Positions 11,332-23,573 are shown, counted from the stretch's first letter. The stretch is DNA of 64,000 bases from Acanthochromis polyacanthus (GCF_021347895.1 NC_067131.1:9576653-9640652); one strand, 5' to 3'. Numbers and translations are program-made. The notes: generated by a model not told the origin, from the sequence alone.

Positions 11332-13774
11332 TTAGGGGCTCGGGCTTCGACACGAGCCACTCTCCTCTCCATTGCAAAGCAATGGGAGGAGAGTGGCTCG
11401 TGGCGAAGCCACGAGCCACTATTGTTCTCCTGTTGCGTTTATTATTCCGTTTTCTTCAACTTCCGCCGTTTTTCGATTCACTTCTCGTCCTAGGGCTTTG
11501 AGAAAACCAAAACAAATTATATATCAAAACGTGCGGCTTCATCGGGAATAGTGTGCTATGACTTTTCTAAGAAATTCGTCATTTTTTCGCAGAATTATTC
11601 ACAAAAAACTGCGAAAAAAGTCCCATAGAAAATGAATGGGGAGTGAAAAAAATCGGTTAAAAAAATCCACTGTTTTCCAAACGCCACTGCTTCGCCATTC
11701 GTTCCCCTAGAAACTTCATTTAACCATCAAAACGCAGTGATTTTTCTTGTCTCCGCAGGAATGTATTTTATGTCAGGCTGAGATTTACAGTTTTTGATCA
11801 GTGAGTCCTCAAAAAAGTGAAAATTCTCAAAATCTGCTCTGGTTAGAGTGCGGCATGTCAGTTGGTTGAGTGGAGGAGAGGTGAAAAATTCGCCTGAAAA
11901 TTTCACGATCGCATCGCCCTCACGACCAAACGATAAATGTTAGGGGAATCAAATTCGGTCAGATTGTAGACAATTTTCCTGAGATTCAAATGAATCCAAG
12001 TTTGAAGATCTCGCTCTATCTGAAGGGAAATGGCAGGCAGCAGTTTAGACCAAAGTCGCACCCTTCTCCCCATTAGAACCAATGTAAACTGAATCATCTG
12101 CCTCATGGAGGGACAGTGTTTTTTTAAATCGCTGTAACTCGGTCATTTCTCACAATATTTGGAAAATAATTACATTTATGGAAAGCCACGGCCTTCCTCT
12201 CGCTCACGGTCATTTCGGTTTTCAGCTAGCATTCACGGTTAGCCCACAATTAGCGCCAGAACGAGACGTTGCGCGCTGCTGCTGAGAAGCACTTTTCTGC
12301 TGTCTGTGGCAGGCACCGTTGCTATGGGGGCCCATAGCAACCGCCCTTACACACGCGCAGGCATGCTCCCACGCACACACACAGACTCATTGGAGTGCCA
12401 CACCCACCTTCACACCCAATACCTCCACAGGAGCTGCATTTCAGCCTGAAAATCAGTTCAACCTCTCAGCTTGACACAGCCTTTAGAGCAGGGGTGTCAA
12501 ACTCAGTTCAAACACACCTGATTCAAATGATCGGGCTCGTTATCAGGCTTCTGCTGGGATTAATGATGAGCTGATTATTTCAATCAGGTGTGTTGTAAGA
12601 AGGAAACATCCAGAACACAGAGGATAGTGGACCTCCAGGAACTGAGTTAGACACCCCTGCTTTACAGTAACTCCAATCCAAATGTTGACCAGGTGAGATC
12701 TTCTTGTCTTTGCCTTTCAAAATAAAAGCACAGCACAATTTCAAAATAAAAGCCTGCGACGGACTGGAAACGCCACTTAAACCTCTCAGCTTCACACAGC
12801 CTTTACAGTAACTCCAATCCAAATTTTGACCAGGTGAGATCTTCCTGTCTCTGCCTTTCAAAATAAAAGCACAGCACAATTTGCCAGTTAAACTTCTCAG
12901 TATCACACAGCCTTTACAGTAACTCCAATCCAAATTTTGACCTGGTGAGATCTTCCTGTCGTTGCCTTTCAAAATAAAAGCACAGCACAATTTCAAAATA
13001 AAAGCCTGCGACGGACTGAAAACTCCAGTTAAACCTCTCAGCTTCACACAGCCTTTACAGTAACTCCAATCCAAAGTTTGACCAGGTGAGATCTTCCTGT
13101 TTCTTCCTTTCAAAATAAAAGCACAGCACAATTTGCCAGTTAAACCTCTCAGCTTCACACAGCCTTTAGAGTAACTCCAATCCAAATGTTGACCAGGTGA
13201 GATCTTCCTGTCTCTGCCTTTCAAAATTAAAGCACAGCACAATTTCAAAATAAAAGCCAGCGATGGGCCTGAAAACACCAGTTAAACCTCTCAGCTTCAT
13301 ACAGCCTTTACAATAACTCCAATCCAAATTTTGACCAGGTGAGATCTTCCTGTCTCTGCCTTTCAAAATACAAGCACAGCACAATTTCTAAATAAAAGCC
13401 TGTGACAGACTGGAAATGCCAGTTCAACATCTCAACTTCACACAGCCTTTACAGTAACTCCAATCCAAATTCTGACCAGGTGAGATCTTCCTGTCTCTTC
13501 CTTTCAAAATAAAAGCACAGCACAATTTCAAAATAAAAGCCTGCTACAGGCTGGAAACGCCAGTTAAACCTCTCAGCTTCACACAGCCTTTAGAGTAACT
13601 CCAATTCAAATTTTGACCACGTCTGATCTTCCTGTCTCTGCCTTTCAAAATAAAAGCAAAGCACAATTTCAACATAAAAGCCTGCTATGGACCGGAATAC
13701 ACCAAAATACGCCTCTCAGGACATGCACCGATCCCGAGCCCCTCTCACGATTTCCGCGTGCGGGAATTGTCTAG
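11332..13774 (+). mobile_element. HINE-like element, array copy 5
   Basis: Begins TTAGGGGCTCGGG with its palindrome (11343-11410). MITE at 12489-12659, flanked by CTTTAGAG and CTTTACAG. Then the longest 141-bp repeat run in block 1 (12660-13700), and hairpin plus CTAG at 13771-13774. Confidence 0.65.
12660..13700. repeat. 141-bp minisatellite with a 108-bp short variant
   Basis: The unit starts TAACTCCAATCCAAATTTTG and ends CTTCACACAGCCTTTACAG. Short copies lack about 33 nt around the second TCAAAATAAAAGCC. Both lengths are multiples of three, so the minus strand stays open for 232 codons (12580-13278). That ORF has a repetitive composition (FILKLCCAFILKGRDRKISP) with no sign of selection visible here, and I treat it as non-coding. 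Other runs: 3141-3787, 5398-5860, 7591-8050, 14989-15390, 16798-17196, 42505-43735. Confidence 0.85.
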
Positions 13775-15461
13775 TTATATTTTCTTCAACTTCCGCCGTT
13801 TTTCGATTCGTAACTCGTCCTAGGCCTTTGAGAAAACCAAAATAAATTATATATCAAAACGTGCGGCTTCATCGGGAATAGTGTGCTATGACTTTTCTAA
13901 GAAATTCGTCATTTTTTCGCAGAATTATTCGCAAAAAACTGCGAAAAAAGTCCCATAGAAAATGAATGGGGAGTGAAAAAATTCGGCTCAAAAAATCCAC
14001 TTTTTTCCAAACGCCACTGCTTCGCCATACGGTCACCTAGAAACTTCATTTAACCATCAAAACGCAGTGATGTTTCTTGTCTTCGCAGGAATGTATTTTA
14101 TGTCAGGCTGAGATTTATAGTTTTTCGTCAGTGAGTCCTCAAAAAAGTGAAAATTCTCAAAATCTGCTCTGGTTAGAGTGCGGCATGTCAGTTGGTAGAG
14201 TGGAGGAGAGGAGAAAAATCCGCCTGAAAATTTCACGATCGCATCGCCCTCACGACCAAACGATAAATGTTAGGAGAATGAAATTTGGTCAGATTGTAGA
14301 CAATTTTCCTGGGATTCAAATGAATCCAAGTTTGAAGACCTAGCTCTTTCTGAAGGGAAATGGCAGGCAGCAGTTTAGACCAAAGTCGCACCGTTCTCCC
14401 CATAAGAACCAATGTAAACTGAATCATCTGGCTCATGGAGGGACAGTGTTTTTTAAATCGCTGTAACTCGGTCATTTCTCTCAATATTTGGAAAATAATC
14501 ATATCTATGGATAGCCACAGCCTTCCTCTCGCTCACGGTCATTTTAGTTTTCAGCTCGCATTAACGGTTCGCCCACAATTAGCGCCAGAACGAGACGTTG
14601 CGCGGTGCTGCTGAGAAGCACTTTTCTGCTGTCTGTGGCAGGCACCGTTGCTATGGGGGCCCATAGCAACCGCCCTTACACACGCGCAGGCATGCTCGCA
14701 CGCACACACACAGACTCATTGGTGTGCCACACCCACCTTCACACCCAATACCTCCACAGGAGCTGCATTTCAGCCTGAAAATCACTGAAACCTCTCAGCT
14801 TCACACAGCCTTGAGAGCAGGGGTGTCAAACTCAGTTCCAACACACCTGATTCAAATGATCAGGCTCGTTATCAGGCTTCTGCTGAGCTTAATGATGAGC
14901 TGATTATTTGAATCAGGTGTGTTGGAACAGGGAAACATCTAAAACATAGAGGATAGTGGACCTCGAGGAACTGAGTTTGACACCCCTGCTTTAGAGTAAC
15001 TCCAATCCAAATGTTGACCAGGTGAGATCTTCATGTCTTTCCCTTTCAAAATAAAAGCACAGCACAATTTCAAAATAAAAGCCTGTGATGGGCCTGAAAA
15101 CACCAGTTAAACCTCTCAGCTTCACACAGCCTTTACAATAACTCCAATCCAAATTTTGACCAGGTGAGATCTCCCTGTCTCTGCCTTTCAAAATAAAAGC
15201 ACAGCACAATTTCAAAATAAAAGCCTGCGACAGGCTGGAAATGCCAGTTAAAAATCTCAGCTTCACACATCCTTTACAGTAACTTCAATCCAAATTTTGA
15301 CCAGGTGAGATCTTCCTGTCTCTGCCTTTCAAAATAAAAGCACAGCACAATTTCAAAATAAAAGCCTGTGACGGACCAAAAAATAACCCTCTCCTGCCCA
15401 GCTCCGGACATGCACACATCCCGAGCCCCTCCCACGATTTCCGCGTGCGGGAATTGTCTAG
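13775..15461 (+). mobile_element. HINE-like element, array copy 6
   Basis: A 1,687-bp unit lacking the 5' palindrome. MITE at 14818-14988 has a perfect right-hand CTTTAGAG (14989-14996). Hairpin and CTAG at 15458-15461. Confidence 0.65.
14818..14988. mobile_element. hAT-type MITE, about 170 bp, recurrent
   Basis: Terminal inverted repeats CAGGGGTGTCAAACTCAGTT and its reverse complement, largely palindromic interior, and 8-bp flanking repeats of the form CTTTAGAG/CTTTAGAG or CTTTAGAG/CTTTACAG. Length, CAGGG...CCCTG ends and 8-bp duplication fit the hAT superfamily. Other copies: 2970-3140, 4908-5077, 5228-5397, 7101-7270, 7421-7590, 9301-9408 (cut), 12489-12659, 16629-16797, 38580-38750, 40193-40362, 42011-42185, 42335-42504, 43186-43329 (internally deleted). 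Confidence 0.8.
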
Positions 15462-17196
15462 TTATTAGGGGCTCGGGCTTCGACACGAGCCACTCTCCTC
15501 TCCATTGCAAAGCAATGGGAGGAGAGTGGCTCGTGGCGAAGCCACGAGCCACTATTGTTCTCCTGTGAAAAAGGCGTTTATCTTTTATATTTTCTTCAAC
15601 ATTCCGCCGTTTTTCGATTCGCTTCTTGTCCTAGGCCTTTGAGAAAACCAAAGCAAATTATACATCAAAACGTGCGGCTTCATCGGGAATAGTGTGCTAT
15701 GACTTTTCTAAGAAATTCATCATTTTTTCGCAGAATTATTCGCAAAAAACTGCGAAAAAAGTCCCATAGAAAATGAATGGGGAGTGAAAAAAATCGGCTT
15801 AAAAAATCCACTGTTTTCCAAACGCCACTGCTTCACCATACATTCACGTAGAAACTTCATTTAACCATCAAAACGCAGTGATTTTTCATGTCTTCGCAGG
15901 AATGTATTTTATGTCAGGCTGAGATTTACAGTTTTTGATCAGTGAGTCCTCAAAAAAGTGAAAATTCTCAAAATCTGCTCTGGTTAGAGTGCGGCATGTC
16001 AGTTGGTAGAGTGGAGGAGAGGTGGAAAATCCGCCTGAAAATTTTACGATCGCATCGCCCTCACGACCAAACGATAAGAGATAGGAGAATGAAATTTGGT
16101 CAGATTGTAAACAATTTTCCTGGGATTCAAATGAATCCAAGTTTGAAGATCGAGCTCTTTCTGAAGTGAAATGACAGGCAGAAGTTTAGAGCAAAGTCAC
16201 ACCGTTCTCTCCATAAGAGCCAATGTAAACTGAATCATCTGGCTCATGGAGGGACAGTGTTTTTGAAATCGCTGTAACTCGGTCATTTTTCACAATATTT
16301 TGAAAAATAATTACATTTATGGTTAGCCACGGCCTTCCTCTCGCTCACGGTCATTTTACTTTTCAGCTCGCATTCACGGTTAGCCCACAAATAGCGCCAG
16401 AATGAGACGTTGCGCGCTGCTGCTGAGAAGCACTTTTCTGCTGTCTGTGGCAGGCACCGTTGCTATGGGGGCCATAGCAACCGCCCTTACACACGCGCAG
16501 GCATGCTCCCACGCACACACACAGACTTATTGGTGTGCCACGCCCACCTTCACACCCAACACCTCCACAGGAGCTGCATTTCAGCCTGAAAATCAGTTCA
16601 ACCTCTGAGCTTCACACAGCCTTTAGAGCAGAGCTGTCAACTCAGTTCCAACACACCTGATTCAAATGATCAGGCTCGTTATCAGGCTTCTGCTGAGCTT
16701 AATGACAGCTAATCATTTGAATCAGGTGTGTTGTCAGAAGGAAACATCTAGAACACAGAGTATAGTGGTCCTCCAGGAACTGAGTTAGACACCCCTGCTT
16801 TACAGTAACTTCAATCCAAATGTTGACCAGGTCAGATCTTCCTGTCTTTGTCTTTCAAAATAAAAGCACAGCACAATTTCAAAATAAAAGCCTGCAATGA
16901 ACCAGAAGACGCCAGTTAAACCTCTCAGCTTCACACAGCCTTTACTCTAATCCAATTTTTGACCAGGTGAGATCTTCCTGTCTTTGCCTTTCAAAATAAA
17001 AGCACAGCACAATTTGCCAGTTAAACCTCTCAGGTGCACACAGCCTTTAGAGTAACTCCAATCCAAATTTTGACCAGGTGAGATCTTCCTGTCTCTGCCT
17101 TTCAAAATAAAAGCACAACACAATTTCAAAACAAAAACCTGCGACGGACCGGAAAATGCCAGTTAAACCTCTCAGCTTCACACAGCCTTTACAGTA
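15462..17196 (+). mobile_element. HINE-like element, array copy 7, 3' truncated
   Basis: Starts TTATTAGGGGCTCGGG with the palindrome at 15476-15543 and contains a MITE at 16629-16797 and 141-bp repeats. It breaks off in AT-rich DNA near 17,196 without the hairpin/CTAG end. Confidence 0.6.
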
Positions 17197-17618
17197 TAGA
17201 CAGTATAGTATCCAGAATAAAATTAAAGCAAAAAATATAAATGCTAAATATTAATTAAATATTTTTTAAAATGTAATTAAATAATCATTAAATAAAACAA
17301 CAAAAAATGGTAAAGTAAATAAAATGTATCAAAATAATAACCTTAATAAATAAAAAATACACTTAATTAAAATAATAATAAAGTAAGTCTGAAAACAAAA
17401 GGTGAAGTTAAATGTGTTAGATCAGCCCCCAGGAGAGCAACGCCTGTTTATGGAAGTTTGATAATTGAATTTGTATTTTTGTCAATTTTATAATTACATT
17501 TAAGTAAAAAATGAATTCCTCCTATTTTTTTGAATACATATTTGGTATTGCATTCCACATTTTAACATTTTCTCTTATGAGGCGACATAACCAATTAATT
17601 TTGAACATATCATTCATA

Positions 17619-17625
<7 letters not shown>

Positions 17626-17651
<26 letters not shown>

Positions 17652-17674
17652 GATAGATAGATAGATAGATAGAT
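17626..17674. repeat. (AT)n and (GATA)n microsatellite
   Basis: Pure AT dinucleotides (about 17626-17651) followed by GATA tetranucleotides. The GATA run is the 3' tail of the adjacent minus-strand SINE. Confidence 0.9.
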
Positions 17675-17868
17675 ACTTTATTAATCTCCAAAGAGAAATT
17701 CACAGTTCTAGCAGCATGAAAGGTAAGAAGAAAAAAACAAAACAAAACATGAGAGCATGCAAGTTACAAATAAGACTATGAAAAGGTAAATTGTCATCCC
17801 TAAGTGGGCTTGAACCACCAACCTTTCAATTAACACCAAAACACATTAACCAATTGCACCACAGAGAC
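17670..17868 (-). mobile_element. tRNA-Asn-headed SINE
   Basis: Read on the minus strand it starts with a tRNA-Asn-like head (17868 to 17794), continues through an unrelated body, and ends in GATTAATAAAGTATCTATC followed by the (TATC)n tail. That ending is common in fish retroposons mobilised by LINEs. The flanks carry imperfect direct repeats (AACATATCATTCAT / AACATATTCATG), compatible with target-site duplication in the L1 fragment. Confidence 0.6.
17794..17868 (-). pseudogene. tRNA-Asn(GTT)-like sequence inside a SINE
   Basis: The minus strand begins GTCTCTGTGGTGCAATTGG and retains the GTT anticodon in GTGTTAA and the T-arm GGTTCAAGCC. Most differences from the vertebrate tRNA-Asn pattern are C-to-T or G-to-A, which weakens the D and anticodon stems. 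It is best read as a SINE head rather than a working tRNA gene. Confidence 0.6.
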
Positions 17869-18077
17869 CACATATAAACATATTCATGTTATTAGTCATT
17901 AGTTAATTTCATCCTCTTCTGTTTACATATGGTTGTAATACTCTCTTTCTCTGACTCTTTGGCTGTGTCTGAAATGGCATACTAACGTACTACATACTAC
18001 ATACTCAACGAGTATATACTGTATACTATGTACTATAAGTATGATTAGAATGCCAACTGTTCACACTGTAGTATACT

Positions 18078-18097
18078 ACTACGTTTCCCATAATGCA
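18078..18097 (+). promoter_or_regulatory. ZNF143-type (SBS) promoter motif
   Basis: ACTACGTTTCCCATAATGCA closely follows the ZNF143/THAP11-bound promoter consensus (ACTACAATTCCCAGMATGC). It lies about 230 bp upstream of a candidate first splice donor, a typical distance for a TATA-less promoter. The motif is also carried by some dispersed fish repeats, so function is inferred. Confidence 0.45.
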
Positions 18098-18132
18098 TTT
18101 CAAACCTCCAACGACATAAAGGGCTATCTACT

Positions 18133-18158
18133 GACACACACACACACACACACACACT
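18133..18158. repeat. (CA)n microsatellite
   Basis: Uninterrupted CA dinucleotides in the promoter region. Confidence 0.9.
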
Positions 18159-18249
18159 GCAGACAGAACCTTCTGGAAAAAACGCCTCTCTCAACGGGCG
18201 CCCGGCAACAGCCTAGCAACACCAATCAGAGGTGGCATTGAGGCCCCGG

Positions 18250-18328
18250 TGCACCTTCATTGGCACTTCTTTCAAATAAAGCCGCTGGCCGCTGGCCGCC
18301 AACGCCCTTTCTTCGGTTCCATTCAGAG
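18250..18328 (+). promoter_or_regulatory. Putative non-coding first exon and start region of the SGNH-Helentron gene
   Basis: GC-rich stretch with a pyrimidine-rich start-like CCCTTTCTTCGG (about 18305-18316), ending TTCCATTCAGAG followed by a strong donor GTAAGG at 18329. The next good acceptor ahead of a coding exon is 23753 (TC-rich tract then CAG). The start site cannot be fixed from sequence alone. Confidence 0.4.
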
Positions 18329-19566
18329 GTAAGGCTGCGTACTTTTTCTCCTCCCTGCTAGCTTTAGCATAGGCTGATTCTGCACTATATCCTATTAAAT
18401 ATTATGCTCCAACTGAATCTAAATGCTAAGGGTAACAGTAGAAATGCATACTGAATCCTGATGTGGAAAAACAAATGACAATATTTTTGGTATATTTCAA
18501 TGTCTGCATTGGTCATGTTCAAGTTGCTATCATTAGCTTATTCAAAGGCTAGCTAGCCGTTAGCTAGATAGATAGCTTTTGGATAGCTAGATAGCTTTGT
18601 CTTTGTCTTTGTAAAATGTTGCTGCAACGGATAAAATAGCCTTTTCTGCCTTATAATGTTTGTTTGGAAAATAGCGTGGTTAAACCGGAGCTTTCATGCA
18701 TTTTTCCAGTCTCTTGGTGAGGGAGTGTGAAGTGCCTTTCTCCCTCAACTTCTAGCTTTGTTTGTTCACTTGAGTTGCACAGTTCGGTTTTGTGCTCTAA
18801 ATGAATAGGGATACTGACAGTCAGAGCAGAAAAATGTAAACTTGATGCTAATGTGTAGAAATGATGATTAAAGGAGATGTAGCAGTATTTGCTTTGGTCA
18901 TGTTCAAGTTGCTATATGTGCTTTGGGACGTTTTAATTTGCATCTATGGAGAACGGTTGTCTTAGTAAAATGGTGCCGTGATATCTCTTCTACCTCATTG
19001 TGTTTTCTGTAAAATAGTGTGGTTAAACAGGAGCTTTGCTATAACTGTTTTAGTCTTGCAAAATGGTGCTGTGTGCACTTTCACAGGAATTTTGATGTTT
19101 AAATTAATTAAGGTGCCAGTGCTTTGTTCCATCATGTTAGAATCAGTTCTATCAGTCATTTAGGACATCATGATGAGTATAATATCGTTTATTTAAGGCA
19201 CGTTGCATGATTAAATGTTTCAGTGCTTCCATTCAGTAGGCATCATATGATCTTTACCCTTGTTGTTTTAAAATCATTGTTTCAGTTTCTGAGTCAGCAG
19301 TGACAGTAGATTTTTTTTCTCTGATAAAAAAATACATTGCGAGGACATTCGATGTGTTGTGTGTACATGTTTTTCTGCTCATATTGGTGATAACTGTTTT
19401 ATAGCAGTGGTTTCAGACAAGTGACAGTGTTTGGGTTTTTTTTTCTTTTAAGATTTTCACTGATTTTCACTATGCTCTAAGTGTCTTAGTCTTGTAAAAT
19501 GTACTTTATACTGCTAACTTATCTTTAGCTGGTGCGGTCACCATGGCGACCAACTGCCAGGCTCAC

Positions 19567-19830
19567 ACAGGGGTGTCACTAGGTTTTAAGGACAGGGGAG
19601 GCTTAGCCCTCATGTCAAATTGCTTTTCCACTTTTTGGACCAATTTAGATTTTTTTCGGAGATACTTTACTGTGTAAATGTTTTAGGCCACAGTGGCCAT
19701 GACTTTTGCTCACAACAGAATAATTCAGGGCTGCCAACTTGTGATCAGACCTCAGAGTGAGATTTGGTTTATGTGAGATGCTGATGGGCGATCTGGGGGC
19801 CCTCCCCCAGAAAATTTTGAAAATTATTGA
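19567..19830. mobile_element. Possible hAT-like relic
   Basis: CAGGGGTGTCACTAGG followed by GGGGAGGCTTAGCCC and, further on, GGGGGCCCTCCCCCAGAAAA, a layout seen in dispersed fish hAT-like repeats. The right end was not found. Confidence 0.3.
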
Positions 19831-20469
19831 TCCTATTTCCTGCATTCTGGTGTATTTTAATAGCATTTTGTTAAAATCTTATGATAGAGACAACATTAAG
19901 GGATAATAAAAAAAAACATTGAGATTTAAAAACTGAAAAAAACTGAGCAACAGCAGGCAATATTGAAAATGTTTCTTCATGTAAAATATGGATGAAGGTT
20001 CTGTGGCTGGATGTGCACAACACATTTCAATATTTTCCATAAATATATGCATAATTGAAATAACTCCATCAACCACTTCGTAACATTTGTCTTTATAGGA
20101 TTCTAATGCAGTCAACAGCTTCAAGTTGACCACATCAGCCAACTAAAGAATGAAAAGTGCTTAAGCAAAAACAAAACATCTTTATAACTTAAATTATCTA
20201 TTCACTGAACAGAATTACAATCAGACACTAAACTCTGTCCCACAGGAGCAGGGTTACATGGACTAAAATCAGGACCAAACCAGGTCTGACTGGACCTCAC
20301 AGGAGCAGGGTATCATGGACTAAAGCCAGGACTAAATGAATGAATAACTTATTAACTCGGCCCAAAAATAAATAACAAAGTCTGTAAATTCAGAATAAAT
20401 GGCACAACTGTATACAGGAACAGGAAGAGAACAGGAAAAAAGTAATTTTTGTGAGCCATGTTGTACTCC

Positions 20470-22760
20470 CTGAGGCTTCAAAAAAATTCACCAGTTACTT
20501 GTAGTGCAGTTTGTATCTGTGATTTATCTTTGAGGAATAAAACTGTGTCATTAGCGAGCTGTGAAATCTTTATCTCACGATTGAAAACGACTAAACCTTG
20601 AATATTTGGGTTGCAGGAAATATTTAAGAATAGGAGTTCAGCCACAACCAAAAACAAAAAACAGGAAATGGGACATCCTTGGCATACACCTCTTGAGACA
20701 GAAAACCTCCTAGACATTCTGGGATATAAAATCACCGAGTTATTTATGTCATTATAAAACATAGTGATACTGTTAATAAATTTATCACCAAAGCCAAGAA
20801 TTTTTAGGGTCTGTATAATGAAAGAGTGTTCAATTGAATCAAATGCCTTGTAGAAATCTAGGAAAACCTTCAGTGCTTTTGAGTTTGTATAATCTGAGTA
20901 ATCAATTAGATCTAATATTAATCTGATATTAGAACTAATGTGACGCTTGGCCATGAAGCCATTTTGATTTTCATTTATCTCTTCTAAATTATTTTTCAGT
21001 CGTTTAGCATAGACTTTTGCTCAGATTCTATAATTGATATTTAAAAGTGAAACAGGTCTTCAGTTTTCTATTATTAAGGGATCTTTACCTGGCTTAGGAA
21101 TTAAGGTTATCAGACCTTGCTTCATGGTTGTTGTCATTTCTTGTCTGCTAATGCATTCGTTATACATCAGTAAAAGATGTTCCTTAATCAAATCCCAGAA
21201 GCAAAGGTAAAATTCGACTGTGAGGCCATCACTTCCAGGTGATTTTCTCAATCTCATTGAATGTACAGCATCAGTGATTTCTGAACCCAGAATGTCAGCT
21301 TCACATGTCTCTTTAAAGGTCTCTGAAATCAAGGGTGTAAAATTTTGTATGTGCTTCATAAATTTATCACATTTTGTTTGATTAAATTCAGATGTATACA
21401 GGTTGCTATAAAACAAGGTAATATAATTGGAGATGATATTTATGGCGTCACAGGAGTGCCAAATCAAAATATAAATAAATAAATAAATAAATAAATACGT
21501 GTGGAAATATAAAGACAAATAAATAAATAAATAAATGTGGAAATATAAAGAGAAATAAATAAATAAATAAAAAGAAAAATTTGTCTTTGCTTTTACCTTT
21601 TCTGTTTTCCTTTTATTTATTTATTTAATTATATCTTTATATTTCTACATTTATTTATTTATTTCTCTTTATATTTCCACATTTATTTATTTATTTATAT
21701 ATATTTTGATTTGGCACTCCTGTGACTCCATAGATATAAGGATCCAAGCATACTAGCTCATTTATATTAAGAGATGTAACATTATTTCTTTTTCTGTTTC
21801 TTTTCTGTAATGCAAAAAAGTAACTTCAGTTTTTCTCGCCTTCTTCTAACCACTTAGCTCTAGATCTGATGAAAGCGCCTTTTGCTAAGTTCATGTACAT
21901 TCTGTCAAGCTCTTCTCTGAGGTTTTTTTAGTGTGCTTCGGTCTTCTTCAGATAGATCATGTTTGGAATTTCATAACTGTAGCTGGTTTATTAGAAAATT
22001 CATTTTTTCATCTTTTTGTTTTTTTATTTCTTTACTATGTTAATTGCAACTTCTCTCATTTTAAATTTAAAGTATTCCCATTTTGAATTGGATTAATTTC
22101 TCTTTTACCGAATATATCCTTACCAAGTAATTGTACCCCTTCTTTAAATTTTTTATCATCTAATACATTGTTAAATTTCCAATAGCCTCTTATGTTAGAA
22201 TTCTCTTTTGATCCTGTTAATCTTAAACGTATTAATTTATGATCAGACCAGTGGAGCTATGAGTATGAGAAATATCTAAAACAAACTGTAAACTTTGATG
22301 ACGATTAACCAAAGGTCAATTCTTGACTGTAACCTCTGCTGGTGTTAGACCACGTGTAGTCTGTGACATTGGGGTTCATAAATCTCCACACATCTGTTAG
22401 CAAAGATGATCACTTATAAATGAGGGGTTTTAAAGCCCCTAGTAATGATGCAGATCTTGGGAGGATGTCTGCCATGTAATCATGTGCAGCATCATTAAAG
22501 TTCTCCTCCTATGATAATAGTAGAATCTTTGTATTTTTCCTTAAATCGTCCAAAGCTAAGACAGTCAGTAAACAGTCCTTTGCTGCCGATGCTCTGTTTG
22601 GTCCATAAACATTACAAATGAAAGACATTCAAATCATCCACCTCAAAAACTAAATGATCCACAGCCTTGGTTTGAAGTTCCAGAATAGCACCATACATCT
22701 GTAAAAGTTACTGCCACTCCAGCTGAATAATTGTATACAGGCAGTTATAGTAGCAGCAGC
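20470..22760 (-). mobile_element. Decayed L1-clade LINE (endonuclease and reverse transcriptase remnants)
   Basis: Minus strand. Endonuclease tail WSDHKL near 22,240. RT start region (21060-21400) with RLRKSPGSDGLTVEFY and LITLIPKPGKDP. RT palm (20478-20954) with FLDFYKAFDSIEH and GVCQGCPISCFLFL. The catalytic box reads LANDTVLFL where DD is expected, so it is inactive. Frames are broken between segments and a 288-bp MITE interrupts the RT N-terminus. It belongs to the same broad LINE type as the fragments at 1086 and 10494. Confidence 0.75.
21443..21730. mobile_element. Foldback MITE with TA target duplication
   Basis: Inverted termini TGGCGTCACAGGAGTGCC and its near-perfect reverse complement GGCACTCCTGTGACTCCA, with AAAT/ATTT-rich arms forming one large hairpin. 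TA lies on both sides (21441-21442, 21731-21732), fitting a Tc1/mariner-mobilised MITE. It is inserted in the LINE above and therefore younger. Confidence 0.75.
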
Positions 22761-23573
22761 AGTACATGCATCTGCTGATGTGGGATTATTTCTGTCTTTT
22801 CAGCTTTTTAAAACACAGAAAATACACTAAGGATTTATCATTTCTTCACTATGTTGAAGCCTTAGTTTATACTGTGTTCGGAACATTTGTCTCTGTAAAA
22901 TAGTGCTCTGACAGATGAAATATCTCTTGTACTGTAGTGGTTTGCTTAAAAAGTAGTGTGGTTAAATGTAACATTGACTACATTTTCTAGCAATTTTGAT
23001 GTAAAATTAATTAAGGTGCCAGTGCTTTGTTCCATTATGTTTACAATCAGTTCTATCAGTCAATTAGGACATCATGATGAGTATAATATCGTTTATTTAA
23101 GACATGTTGCATGAGGAAATGTTAACATACCATTAATTACACTGTCATATTAATTCTCTGTGCTGTGTTAAAGACCAGTTCAGCTACTTTTGCTGCAGAC
23201 ATCTTGAGAGTCTTCTTCTTTCTGAGAAAACATGCAGTAGTGCTTTAATTTAGTAGCCATTGTCTGGTCTTTAGCCCGTTCCTGTTTTTGAATTAGTTGT
23301 TCAGTTTCGTGTTAAAAAAATCGTTGTTTCAGCTTGACTCAGCAGTGTAAGTAGATTTTTTTCCTCTGATGAAAAAAACATAGTGAGGACATTAGATGTG
23401 TCTTGTACATGCATGTTTTGCTGCTCATATTGGTGCTTACTGTTCATAGCAGTGCTTTTAGATAACTGGGTGTTTTTTTTTTTTCCACCAGCCTTTGGAC
23501 AGCCTTTTGGAGAGCCTCTGGATTGCCGTTTGATATCCTTTGGTCAACCACCTCTGCTGCATCACCTTATATT

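Larger units (their letters stand above)
17417..17960 (-). mobile_element. L1-like fragment, diverged copy, interrupted by a SINE
   Basis: Diverged third copy of the L1 fragment at 1086-1714 (shared GATCAGCCCCCAGGAGAGCA). It is split near 17,625-17,880 by a microsatellite and SINE insertion. Confidence 0.65.

Noticed and set aside
1..17196. Regular repeats considered as a CRISPR array
   Set aside because: Unit lengths of 108-176 bp and kilobase higher-order units in eukaryotic DNA with nested transposons do not fit CRISPR repeat-spacer structure.
17794..17868. Functional tRNA-Asn gene
   Set aside because: Stem-weakening transitions and fusion to a SINE body with a microsatellite tail point to a retroposed copy.
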